Source of the DNA: Endothia cerciana
Lineage: Eukaryota > Ascomycota > Sordariomycetes > Diaporthales > Cryphonectriaceae
Reading direction: 5' to 3'
Length of the DNA stretch: 64,000 nucleotides
NCBI GenBank assembly: GCA_026119935.1
Contig: JALRMH010000087.1
Coordinates: 1 to 64,000 of the forward strand
Shown piece by piece: positions 34,910 to 44,564 of the stretch; the stretch's first letter is position 1; the number at the start of each line of letters is the position of its first letter. A model generated the notes under the pieces. It did no database searches and was not told the DNA's origin. It was given only the letters and a program-made list of their open reading frames with translations. Position numbers and translations under genes: made by a program.

Positions 34910-35990
34910 ACAATGCCTCAGCGTCGCGTACGGCAAGGATCCCGTGAGCACAAACCAAGGCCCTGCCGCGGGCGGGGGGCCACCACACACACTGCTGATG
35001 GCGAGCCCGGGCCCGACGAGGAGCGCCCCAGGGTCCTCGGCCGCGCCTGGGAGCTCGGCTCGGCCTCCTGGGACAACGGCGGCGGGCTACGGCGACAGCG
35101 AGGTGCTGGTCGGAAAGTGGTCCGCCCTGCTTATCCGGAGCGGCGGGCGGATATCTTCCTCGCCACCAAGTTCGGGCTGGGCTGGGCTGGGCTGGGCTGG
35201 GCTGGGCTGGGCTGGGCTGGGCTGGAGGGCCCTGCGGAAGCTGGGCACGGGGTAGGTCGATATCTTCTACGTGCACCGGCCTGGCCGGAAGACGCCTGTC
35301 GAGAAGACCACGGGGGTCCTGGTGGAGCTGAAGGGGGTTAAGGAGGGGGTCCCCTTCCCGCCTGCGCTGGTTCCCCGGGCTGTGGGGTGCTTCGTACCAA
35401 CCGCATGTGCCGTGGCCTCCCCGGTGGATAAGACACAACTAGTAAACACATTCCTTCCTCTATAGAGAGGGGAAAGATCAGGTACGTCGGGTTCTCAGAG
35501 TGCCCCTCAGAGACTCCCCGGCGTGGGTATTCCGTCCATCCCGTCACGGCCGCCCAGGTTGGGTATAACCCCTGGACGATGGAGACCGAGGGCGAGGGGG
35601 CCGGGGCGGACCTCCTAGCTACCTGCCGCGGGCTCGGGGTCGCCGTTGTGGCCTATGCGCCCCCGGGAAGGGGGTTTCTGACCGGCGGGTATGTGCTCAC
35701 CTGTTGCGGAGGGGGGCAGCGAGGGAGCTCACCAGCCAACCCCCCCCCCCCCCCCGCCCCTAGCATCAAATCCGCAGACGACCTAGACCCAAAGGACAGC
35801 CGCCGACACCTCCCCCGCCTTAGCCCGGGGAACTTCTCTACGAAACCTAGACCTGGTTGCGTATCTTCGAGGGGCTAGCAGCGGCCCACGAAAAGGGTGC
35901 ACCCCGGCGCAGGCAGTGTTGGCGTGGATTATAGCGCAGAGGCCGGGACTTCTTCCCGATCCCGGGGACAGAGAACGTGAGGTATCTCGA
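34910..35990 (+). pseudogene. Aldo-keto reductase, broken
   Basis: Pieces appear in the order of the AKR barrel, across all three frames. DEERPRVLGRAWELGSASWD is the region of the catalytic Asp. YGDSEVLVGKW contains the catalytic Tyr of the D-x4-Y motif. These are followed by RRADIFLATKFG (catalytic Lys) and VHRPGRKTPVEKTTGVLVEL (the His of YVHRPD). Later come IRYVGFSECPSETPRRGYSV, VTAAQVGYNPW, GLGVAVVAYAPPGRGFLTGG, an intron (about 35689-35761), SADDLDPKDSRRHLPRLSPG and terminal debris. A GGGCT expansion replaces the helix after the catalytic Lys, and stops or frame changes separate most pieces. The original would have been a cytosolic NADPH-dependent carbonyl reductase of about 330 residues. 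Confidence 0.7.
35175..35225. repeat. (GGGCT)n microsatellite inside the reductase relic
   Basis: About ten pentanucleotide copies follow directly after the ATKFG segment of the AKR relic and encode LGWAG-type repeats in that frame. Confidence 0.95.
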
Positions 35991-35999
35991 GCAGAACCC

Positions 36000-36745
36000 T
36001 AGGCGCCCTGGCGACGGTCGAGTCCATGGGCGGGGCGGGCGGGCAGCGCACCACCGATACCTCCATCGCCCCCTTTGCCAACACGCCGGCACCTTGAGGG
36101 TGGCGGTATTGGGGGGGGGTCAAGTGGCTGCATCCTGGGGGGGGGTAAAGACTAGTCGGTCAATAAATCGATGCAGAGGTGATGGATGCGTGAGAAATAA
36201 GTATGCGAATTCCAAGACGCCATGTGCCCCCCCCTCCCCCTACCCCCCCCCACACGCACAAAACACACCAGCAGACGTTTCCCTAAATGCAAAGGACCGG
36301 TCCCATGCGCTGATGTAAATTTTACGCAGTATGAGGCCGTGGTGACAGGTCCCGGAGCCCAGTACCTCCCGAGGATCCTGCGTCAGGTTCGGTGTCATGC
36401 CCTCTCAGACATCGTGCAAGCCCTGCGTCCACTCCTGCCGGGACACCGGCGGATAGCACCAGCAGGGACGTCCTGTCACATGTAGCCTGTGCGATCTTCA
36501 ACCTCCTGCCGCACGGGAGGCATGCTGTGACGTAGTGTTGCGGTCCCGGGTACAAAGGAGCCTGGCCTCGCGCTGGTCCCCCCCCAACATTCCCTCCTCC
36601 TCCTCCTCCTCCTCCTCCTCCTCCTCCTCCTCCACCATCCCTACTGACCCGTCTGCACCTCGCTGCTGAGGGTTTCCCGCACAGTCACCACAGGCAGGGC
36701 CAGAGACCGTTTTCAAAGCCATCACCCCAACACCCCGCTCCTCAC
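36000..36745. other. Spacer upstream of the SDR gene
   Basis: Contains C/G runs near 36110-36145 and 36226-36250 and a (CTC)n tract. No gene was recognised. Confidence 0.45.
36594..36633 (+). repeat. (CTC)n polypyrimidine tract, 113 bases before the SDR start
   Basis: About 13 copies of CTC/TCC on the coding strand. In fungi such CT-rich tracts often lie near transcription starts, so it may be part of the promoter; this is inference. Confidence 0.85.
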
Positions 36746-36746
36746 G

Positions 36747-37850
36747 ATGCCTCCCTCCCTGAAGAGCACCCTGACCCAGATGTTCCCCCCCAGGCCCAAG
36801 TTCACAGAGAAAGACCTCCCCGACCTCCAGGGGCGGGTCCATATCGTGACGGGCGCCAGCACGGGGGCAGGAAAGGAGCTCTCCCGGCTGCTCTACTCCC
36901 GCAACGCAAGTGTCTACCTGCTCGCCCGCTCAGAGGCCAAGACCGCCGCGGCCATCGCGGACATCCGGCGGAGCTGTCCCTCCTCCCGGGGCAGCCTCGA
37001 CTTCCTGAAGCTCGACCTCTCCGACCTGCGCACCATCAAGGCGACGGTCCATGCATTCCAGGCGCACGAGGACAGGCTGCACGTCCTGTTCAACAACGCG
37101 GGCATGCTGGCGGCCAAGAAGGAGCTCGCGACGACGCCGCAGGGCCACGAGGTGCACATCGGCGTCAACTGCCTGGGCACCCTGCTCCTGACGCAGCTGC
37201 TCACGCCGCTGCTCTGGGCCACCGCCGCGGCGCCGTCCGTCCCGCGGGGCACCGTCCGCGTCGTCTGGGTGTCGTCGTCGGCGGCCGAGACCTTCGCAGA
37301 GGCCCGGGTGGGCGTGCGGCCCGAGGCGGTCTCGCCCGATGCCCTCAGGGCGAGGTCGGGCCACGAGAGGTACTGGCTCAGCAAGGTGGGCAACTGGGCG
37401 CACGGGGTGGAGTACGCCCGCCGGGAACGCGACGCCGGGATCATCAGCGTGCCGCTGAACCCGGGGAACCTGCAGTCGGACCTGCACCGGGACTCCGGGC
37501 TGGCTGCCAGTATGGCCGCGAGGCTCATGATGTCCCCGCCCCTGAACGGGGCATATACTGAGCTGTTCGCTGGGCTCTCGCCCGAGGTCACCATCGAGGA
37601 GACGGGCTGCTGGGGTGAGCGAGCCTACCCCCCCACCCCCCACCCCCCCCGACTGACGGCTCTCATCATGAGCCCTGTCTATGCGGAGAACGCTTCTGGA
37701 TACTAAACCTCGACAGTTGTCCCATTCGGTCGTATTTACCCCATACGTGCCGACCTGGACCTTGCGGCCAAGACGGAGGAAGAAGGCGGGACCGGGGGGG
37801 TACTGAAGTTCTGGAAGTGGAGCGAGGAGCAGATCAAGCCGTATCTCTGA
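36747..37850 (+). CDS. Short-chain dehydrogenase/reductase, 333 aa
   Basis: Exon 1 is 36747-37614 and exon 2 is 37717-37850. The 102-bp intron has GTGAGC, a TACTAAAC branch site and CGACAG, and phase-1 splicing joins GCWG to VVPFGRIYPIRADL. The classical SDR elements are all present: TGASTGAG (35-42, cofactor glycine loop), NNAG (116-119), Asn141, VSSS (175-178, catalytic Ser), and Tyr209-x3-Lys213 (YWLSK). NPGNLQSDL follows, as in fungal SDRs of the retinol-dehydrogenase/WWOX-like group. The C-terminus (EEEGGTGGVLKFWKWSEEQI) is also typical of that group. It should be a cytosolic NAD(P)(H)-dependent oxidoreductase; the substrate is unknown. Length and motif spacing are normal and the gene looks functional, unlike its neighbours. 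A (CTC)n tract lies just upstream. Confidence 0.88.
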
Positions 37851-37854
37851 AAAC

Positions 37855-38555
37855 CGGCCTGAAGTGGAGTTGAGGTTGTCTTCGGGGGTTGGGGGGGGCG
37901 TCATTGGGAGATTGTCCAGGGAATTAGGTCCTATATCGAAAGGTTTTTCCGAGGAGACGGCCAGCGCTACTAAACCAGTCACTACTTGTTATTGCTACTA
38001 CCACCGCCCTAAAATGAAAGACGCTATATTGAACGTACCTTAACAGTACGGGAAGTTAGAAACGGGCGAAAGCTCGTTCCTACCATCAAACCTGTGACAA
38101 TACATCTGCAACCGATAAGTGCATTTCTAGAGCCATGCGGGATTACGAACCAGACCAAAGCCAGAACCCGGAGCGAAGCACCTAGGTTCAGAAGGGATGA
38201 ACCGATAAATATCAAGTGACAGATCTGGAGGGGCTGAAGAGGCAAAGAAGGCAAGGAGATCCGAAACCATCCTGAACGATCGCAACAAGTGACAATGGCG
38301 AGCCAGCGTCAGCCAGTCCTCGTTCCGAACCTCAACATTCAACAGGGTCTTCCCATAGGATGGTGGCACACGGGCGTCGACAGGGGAGATGTATGGAAGA
38401 CGCCTGCGAGGGGTAAACCGACTGATACGGACCAAAAAAAAAACCCCACAAGATTAGATACCGTCGGGGGTATACATCCCAAAGAAGGACGGACACCTGT
38501 GCAGGCCAGTGAGGGTTCCAGGCGGAGAGTGAAGAATCCTGATGCACATGCGGGA

Positions 38556-38612
<57 letters not shown>

Positions 38613-38765
38613 AGTTAACTCAGTGATGTAAAACACGACATAGAATGATGTTTTTTACTCATGCGTCCCAACCGGGACGAGGAGCTACAGCTACATGAAG
38701 GGAGGTGTTAGAAGAAGCCATGGTGGAATACAGAGTTATATCTACGAATCCGATCTGAGGGGGTC
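37855..38765. other. Spacer with a GGCT microsatellite
   Basis: No gene was recognised. G run near 37890; the (GGCT)n array is listed separately. Confidence 0.45.
38556..38612. repeat. (GGCT)n microsatellite
   Basis: About 14 perfect tetranucleotide copies. Confidence 0.97.
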
Positions 38766-38779
38766 CCTTCGGTAGTGTG

Positions 38780-39178
38780 GATCACCCCGCGGCGGGAGAA
38801 GCCTTGGTGAGACTGAGAGTCCCGACCGAAAGGAAGGAGATGATGGGTGGCCCCGAGTGGATGCTCAACTACCTCAACCCCTCCCACGTGAAGCTGATAA
38901 TGTACGCAGATGACGGGCTGGTGGTATCGAGTAAGGGACCCGACCCTTCTGCAAAGGTCAGTACCCGGAGGATCGGGCGGTTCCAGGCGGTAACAGACAC
39001 CCCAATAATCAGACCTCGAGGAAGGTGGATGGCTAGAGGGAGCAAGGAAGATGGGAAAAGGATTTTCGCGTCCCTAGGGCTCCCGTACGGACAACAGAGA
39101 AGAACGAGGCAGCAGGAAACCCACGGAAGGGATCAGAGCCCCAGCCCGACCCCGGGGAAGAAGGCAACATACTCGTAG
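38780..39178 (+). pseudogene. Reverse-transcriptase-like fragment with a YADD motif
   Basis: The open frame has no ATG at its start. It contains VKLIMYADDGLVVSS (YADD at 38902-38913), the motif-C signature of reverse transcriptases with flanking hydrophobic strands. About 30 residues later TDTPIIRPRGRWMARGS resembles the region after motif C in mitochondrial-plasmid or intron-type enzymes (a P-x-x-x-W-x-x-x-G pattern), followed by SLGLPYG. Upstream, in another frame, is a weak SEGVPS reminiscent of motif B (x-G-x-P-Q-G). No element ends, endonuclease or Gag were found. The fragment is GC-rich like its surroundings, so a recent mitochondrial origin is unlikely. It could also be a chance match. 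Confidence 0.35.
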
Positions 39179-39456
39179 TTACCAAATATACTACAAAAAC
39201 AGTGATCCGGAGAGAAGGACTGAACGCAGAGCCTAGCAGAATATCAAACCTTGCTAGGTTCTCGCACAGGCAGCGGGCGTGGCCCAGCCCCGGCCCGGCC
39301 CCCCACGAGTAACCCGCCGGGGGGATGTGTCAAGTGCCAACGCCGCGTGTTCTACAGCTGTTGCAGCAGGTGATGCGGGCATGTTTCCCACCTGCTGTGG
39401 CTGAAGGCTGCTCCGATCCTCGATAGACAGGTCTGTCCCACTACCGGCCGATCAGG

Positions 39457-39501
39457 CCTGCCCTGCCCTGCCCTGCCCTGCCCTGCCCTGCCCTGCCCTG
39501 C
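39457..39501. repeat. (CCCTG)n microsatellite
   Basis: About nine pentanucleotide copies, the same unit (reverse-complement GGGCA) as at 51470. Confidence 0.96.
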
Positions 39502-39651
39502 TGTGTCTTGTCCCCCAGTGTCCTATCTCTCGGGGTCCGCCGGAGGGTGACAACTTTGACACTGCTGCCAAGATGAATAATATATCATGGGGCAAAGAAT
39601 GTCGAATTTCTTGATGATGCGAAGCCTCGTCCCCAACGGCCTTCTCCTCCC

Positions 39652-39679
39652 GGACAGACAGACAGACAGACAGACAGAC
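39652..39679. repeat. (GACA)n microsatellite
   Basis: Six to seven copies of GACA. Confidence 0.9.
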
Positions 39680-41609
39680 CAGATTTTTCTTCACCCTCGT
39701 GCCCGCAGGCTCGCTCCAGATCCGTCCAAATGGGAGGACATGTCCGAATATGGCTTCCCAGCCCAAGACTTGTTCCCATGCCTGTCTTGGTGTGGGAACA
39801 CCCTCCGGTCGGCGGGTCTCGAAGTACAAGATGACAGACATTCCGGCATCGATCCCTCTCTGTAGGGTGCATCAGAGACGACTGCATATCCGTCATAGGA
39901 TTGTCGTCTACATGCCGGCCCCCCAGGGCCCCCCCTTGCCATTATCGATCTTGATGGGTCCGCGGGCGGCGCTTGGGAGACGGTTCGTTTAGGAGGTAGC
40001 TCAATGTGCTCGCCGTGAAGACCGAGCCAGCTGTCAAGAATAACGCCTGGTCTCAAGGCGGCCTGAGGCCCGTACTGATGGCCCTAGGTCCCCTCCGTCT
40101 TCGATGGAGCTAGGGGGGGGGGGGGGGCCTAGGCGGGACAAGGGCGTATCTAGAGCTGTCGGGACTGCTGACAGGATGATATCCTGTGGACTTGGGTGGG
40201 TGTCAGCGGCAGACATTATTGCGGGTCCAGGGGCAGTGGATGTGCGGACAGCACTCCCCGAAGGCTCTTGCGGCAGTGCCACGACCCGGTTCTCCGAGAG
40301 GCTTTATTCTGCCTGGACAGGCCCCAGTCCATCAACTACTATCCACCTTATTTTTAGACCCCACCAGGGCCACATGAGCCTGCGCAGTACTGCGGCGATG
40401 CCCCTGGAGCGCTGGTAGCTGCTGGACACTTGGCCCTGCGGAGACGACTACCCGACGGCCTCCGGGCGTTCCTCTCAAGACCTCGCTTGTTCCCTATATA
40501 GTCTTGGCAGGATCAATGCCTCCCCAGGAGACTGAGCCGCCGTAGGACGACCTCCTGTCTCCGGACCAGTTGCGGTCTCGACTTCCGACCAGCCCCATGG
40601 ATGCACCCAGCTTGGCATGGCGAGACGGCCACGCGACGGAGTATTGAGAGTTGGCGTTGGTTGGGAGCTGCCGTGTAGGACGAGAACCCACTGCGGCCGG
40701 CATGCTTAAGATACACAGGCGGCCATCGTCTGGCCGTTGCCTGTCCGCCAGAAGCATGCAATGGGGTCTTCTCGACAAGGCGCCGTGAGCGCGGGCTCTG
40801 ATCGACGGATGACTAGCAACCGGTATAACAACGTCGTCGCCGCCCAGCAAAGAATATGCCTTGACGAGGCCTTCGGTTGTGAGGATCCCAGACGGGCTCA
40901 CGCGCACATCGTGATCACAACTGGCTCTGGCCGTGGTGTTATAGACGCCTGGGTCGAATATGGCTGTCGGGCACCCAGGACCACGGGCCAAACTGGCGAA
41001 TAGGAACAGCAGAGTGTAACAGGCCTTGAAAGTCCATATGCTCTCTGGATGTCCCAGTATCTTCGAAGTGATCTCCGAGCTCGTGGACCCTGCAGCTGAG
41101 ACGTCAAGAGGGAAGGCATATAAGACCTGGGATGAGCGTGCGATCTCGTGCCCATGACGTAGTTCTCGAGCGCAAGACGCTCAGGATCTCCCTCGGGCGT
41201 TTTTGGGCCACAGCTTGTTGACAGTGTGATCTCCACCCTGTTTCTCTCCAAAGATTCCGAGCCGAAACCGTTTGGGAATAATCTGTTACGATATAGTAGT
41301 AACCCGGCCGCGGGGTTGGGGTTCCCATGGATTCCGAGCTGACACCTTCGCTCCAGATCCGAGTAATCGAGACGTCCCATGCCAGTATATCTTTATCCAG
41401 GTCTTTGGGAAGAGGTCGGCCCGTCGGGACCGGAGTTTTTGAAAACGACCTTGACTTCGTGCCCTCGCGAGGCAAAAAGCTCGGCGGCTGTCCATCCTCT
41501 GCCGAACCCTGCCGAGACCGAGCGAGTGCTAAGCCTGTTGGAAACAACCAGCATGACAAATGGGTAGAGCCTGAAATATGTGAGGCAGACAAGCCGTGAA
41601 GCCATCTCT

Positions 41610-41658
41610 GATAAAGGGGGAAGAGCAGATAAGATGAGATAAAATAAGATAAGATAGG
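41610..41658 (+). promoter_or_regulatory. Cluster of five GATA sites
   Basis: GATAA/GATAG cores start at 41610, 41628, 41638, 41648 and 41653, all on the plus strand, within 49 bases and about 140 bases before the ATG at 41799. Fungal GATA factors (AreA/NIT2, SreA and light-response types) bind HGATAR, often in clusters. Control of the 41799 gene by such a factor is inference. Confidence 0.5.
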
Positions 41659-41798
41659 GAGCTCCCCTCCAAACACGTCGGGGCGCCGATGCCTGGAACC
41701 TTGTCGGTTAACCAAACAACAAACTAAACCAACTACAGCAACGTGAACGACGACAACAGCAACAGCAATCCAAAGTCGACGGCAGAAGCACAATCACA

Positions 41799-42188
41799 AT
41801 GCGGGCTTTCTCTGGTCCTAAATCCACTGCAGGCACCAGCAGCACTGGCACTGGTCCCATTGAACCCAACCCTCCTACCCACGACCTGCCTCACCACTGG
41901 GAGGGGATCATCGCTGCGAACGACGCCAGCACTCGCGGTCACGGGTATGCTCACCTTCAGATCGACGACAACCATGTCCTCGTCCCTGATCGCCCTGAGG
42001 GCCTTGCCATGCTCTCCCGCTTCCAGGCTGATATGCATCGCCGCTCCCGCATGCGCTCGGTCCGTGTGTTCGCCGTCTGGGGCACTATTTGCGGCACTGC
42101 GCTGTTGATGTGGCTCAACGGCGGCAGCGAGGCTGTTCTCGCCCGCGCCCACGCCGGCAGTGGCGATCGTCGCTCGCGCACCTCCTAG
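41799..42188 (+). CDS. Small single-pass membrane protein, 129 aa, unknown function
   Basis: The ATG (CACAATGCG) follows about 90 bases of CA/AAC-rich leader. No intron is needed. Residues 1-32 are low-complexity S/T/G/P (STAGTSSTGTGP). Residues 33-80 look globular (HHWEGIIAANDASTRGHGYA, and LVPDRPEGLAMLSRFQADMH). A basic stretch RRSRMRSVR (81-89) precedes a hydrophobic segment at 90-107 (VFAVWGTICGTALLMWL), a likely transmembrane helix, and the tail is short and polar. The arrangement resembles small fungal mitochondrial or ER membrane proteins with positive residues before the helix, but no family is recognised. A five-site GATA cluster lies upstream. Confidence 0.6.
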   Translation: MRAFSGPKSTAGTSSTGTGPIEPNPPTHDLPHHWEGIIAANDASTRGHGYAHLQIDDNHVLVPDRPEGLAMLSRFQADMHRRSRMRSVRVFAVWGTICGTALLMWLNGGSEAVLARAHAGSGDRRSRTS

Positions 42189-42189
42189 G

Positions 42190-42840
42190 TATGTAAGCAA
42201 GCAGGCGAGACCCCTCGACCTATTGCCTCGCCCCCTTCCTCATACTCGTCCAAACCTAACAGTCCAAACCAGTCACTCCGCCTTCCTTTCGCCCTTACCC
42301 TCGCCTTCTCAGTCCGCACAGGGCATACAACGAGTACGCCACCAGCCTCGGGTGCGCTCTCTACGACTCCAATCAGAATGGAGCTTGAAGGATGGGTGGA
42401 CAGCCAGATGCAAGATCTGGAAACTGGGCTAGGATTCGGGAGGTAGCGTTACAGGTTTGGGGATTATTCCCCTGGTTTTTTTTTTTCCCCTTCCTTTTAG
42501 GGGGTAGGAATCGATAGTACCGAGCAGGACGGATTGAATCTCTACTCTTCCCACCTCTCTTCTTCTCTCTGTCTCTCTATCCGAGCCAGCAGTAGCCGAG
42601 TGGCCACCGCCCTTCACGGCGCAAGGGGCGCGTTATACCTGACCAAAAAGTCTTGACGACAAGAAGCGCTTCATACGTTCCGCAGGGCCATGAGCAGAAA
42701 TACAGGCTGGTCCAAGTGCTGCTGCCGTGTCCCGGTAACCTACGTTGATGGTCGGTACATACGGCCGAGTTGGGAAACGAAGTCAGATGGCACCAGACGC
42801 CCCACAGGGCCTTGAACTATATGATCACTGCTCGCATTTT
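42190..42840. other. Downstream spacer
   Basis: Pyrimidine-rich patches and a T run near 42478-42486. No gene or RNA was recognised. Confidence 0.45.
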
Positions 42841-42844
42841 ATTT

Positions 42845-43340
42845 ACTAAATGATAGGTAATTTATTAAATGACAGGCAATCCATCAAATGACAGGTAATT
42901 TATTAAATGACAGGCAATTCATCAAATGACAGGCAATTCATGAAGTGACAGGCAGTTCATCAAGTGACAGGCAGTTCATCAAGTGACAGGCAGTTCATCA
43001 AATGACAGGCAGTTCATCAAATGACAGGCAGTTCATCAAGTGACAGGCAGTTCATCAAATGACAGGCAGTTCATCAAATGACAGGCAGTTCATCAAGTGA
43101 CAGGCAGTTCATCAAATGACANNNNNNNNNNNNNNNNNNNNNNNNNNNNNNNNNNNNNNNNNNNNNNNNNNNNNNNNNNNNNNNNNNNNNNNNNNNNNNN
43201 NNNNNNNNNNNNNNNNNNNCAGGCAGTTCATCAAATGACAGGCAGTTCATCAAATGACAGGCAATTCATGAAGTGACAGGCAGTTCATCAAATGACAGGC
43301 AGTTCATCAAATGACAGGCAGTTCATTAAATGAGAGGTAC
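42845..43340 (+). repeat. 19-bp minisatellite, interrupted by an assembly gap
   Basis: Around 20 visible copies of a 19-base unit (gttcatcaaatgacaggca). Early copies vary (aatttatt, caattcat) and later ones are nearly identical. The period is not a multiple of three, so it is unlikely to code. It ends about 210 bases beyond the stop of the DUF7924 gene. Confidence 0.95.
43122..43219. other. Assembly gap (N)
   Basis: Run of 98 N inside the 19-bp array. Confidence 0.99.
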
Positions 43341-43549
43341 AGCTTCCATGTGCTGCTTCTGTGGTCGTCTGGCACTGCTGCCTCGGGCCGGGGCCGACAT
43401 CCCGCGGCCTAGACTTCCCTCACGATGCTGCTTTTGGTGGTTGTTGTGCGTAGGAGAGAGATCACAAGTTGGGGGGGGGGGGGGGTCCGGTCCTGTTGGG
43501 GCAAAACCGGAGGACGCCCTGGGGTGCTGGCTGCTGACCCGGGGATGGA

Positions 43550-44560
43550 TCAGAGGGTGCCCGGCGAGTCTGCGCCCTCCTCGAGGCCCTCCTCCTGCCC
43601 GGCCCGGGCGGCGGCGTCCAGGCAGGCCCGGATCTCGTCCAGGCGCCTGCCCTTGCCCCAGCCGATGATGTTGCGGACGTACTTGCGGAACTCCAGGTGG
43701 TGCCCGGGGTCCTGGAGCAGGAAGCTCTCGATCTTCCGCATGTAGTAGTCGTGCTCGGTGTGCTTCCACGAGATGTACAGCCGCGCCTCCGTGCCGCTCA
43801 TGGCGACGCTGAACACGACGCCGTCGACGGGCCGGACCTGGTCGCCCTTGTGGCGCCGGTGGAGGCGGTCGGCCATGTTGACACAGGCTGCCGACCCGCC
43901 GAGGCACTGGTTTGTCACCGCCCACATGGTCCCGCCGCCGGTAGGGCCGTCCTCGGTGAACTCGACGACGAGGAATGGATATATCAGGTCCTGGCTGTTG
44001 GCCACCATCTCGGCCCCCATGGAGATGAGCTGGGCCTGCTGCCGGGGGAACGCGCTGCGGTTGTATCCGTACAGCATGTCAGGCACCGGATTGCTGACCC
44101 TGAGCTGTGACCCGGTGCCGGGGACGGCATCCATGGACATCGGCTGCCTGTCGCTGCGCTTCAGGCTGTCGGCCGACCTGGGATAAGGGAAGAGGTGGGC
44201 CCGGAAGTACTCCTCCACGTCGGACTCCCCGGCGCCCATCTCGAGCCGGTGCAGCTCCGCATCGCAGAGCAGCCGGTCCAGCGACGGGCCTGGGGAGGTA
44301 CGGTCCCTGCCGACCAGCCAGATGAGCGCGGCCACCTCCGGAGGATACCGCTCGTCCATGTCGCGCATGTGGATGCCGTTCGCGGCCAGGTTCATCGACC
44401 GGTACAGCGGGTCCTCGACGAGGCTCCTCGCAGACGGCCCGCCCGGGTCAGGGGCGGCGCCGGCGTCTGCATCTGCATCTGCTGCTGGGTACGGACGAGA
44501 ACCATCAGGGGCAGGTGTCGGCGGCGCCACGGACCCGTGGGCATCCCGTGTGTTGACCAT
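43550..44560 (-). CDS. DUF7924-type, PD-(D/E)XK-like fungal protein, 336 aa
   Basis: The ATG at 44560 is the first in the frame; upstream codons to 44644 lack ATG. Residues 1-45 are a low-complexity A/D/P linker. From about 48 the fold reads like fungal DUF7924 proteins: DPLYRSMNLAANGI, VAALIWLVGRDRTSPGPS, then VPDMLYGYNRSAF (158-170), LIYPFLVVEFTEDG (192-205) and TMWAVTNQCLGGSAACVN (211-228), and a C-terminal helix region ending near GRRLDEIRACLDAA. In relatives the strand after PFLVVEF carries a Lys (E-F-K), so with the Asp of P-D this looks like a PD-(D/E)XK core. Here the position is Thr202 (E-F-T), so catalysis may be lost. The frame is intact with no intron. The acidic C-terminal tail is short. 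Family function is unknown. Confidence 0.72.
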   Translation of the reverse strand: MVNTRDAHGSVAPPTPAPDGSRPYPAADADADAGAAPDPGGPSARSLVEDPLYRSMNLAANGIHMRDMDERYPPEVAALIWLVGRDRTSPGPSLDRLLCDAELHRLEMGAGESDVEEYFRAHLFPYPRSADSLKRSDRQPMSMDAVPGTGSQLRVSNPVPDMLYGYNRSAFPRQQAQLISMGAEMVANSQDLIYPFLVVEFTEDGPTGGGTMWAVTNQCLGGSAACVNMADRLHRRHKGDQVRPVDGVVFSVAMSGTEARLYISWKHTEHDYYMRKIESFLLQDPGHHLEFRKYVRNIIGWGKGRRLDEIRACLDAAARAGQEEGLEEGADSPGTL

Positions 44561-44564
44561 CTCC

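Larger units (their letters stand above)
39185..41600. other. No supported gene; several microsatellites
   Basis: Holds (CCCTG)n at 39457-39501, a GACA run at 39652-39679 and a G run of about 16 near 40112-40127. ORFs at 40494-40991 (-) and 41104-41793 (-) have alternative starts or no motifs. Confidence 0.4.

Noticed and set aside
36930..37982. 350-codon open frame antisense to the SDR gene
   Set aside because: It is a GC-rich shadow; the plus strand has the complete SDR motif set, correct intron and normal length.
41104..41793. 229-codon reverse ORF with a hydrophobic start
   Set aside because: It runs through the GATA cluster and the leader of the 41799 gene, has no verified ATG and no motif.
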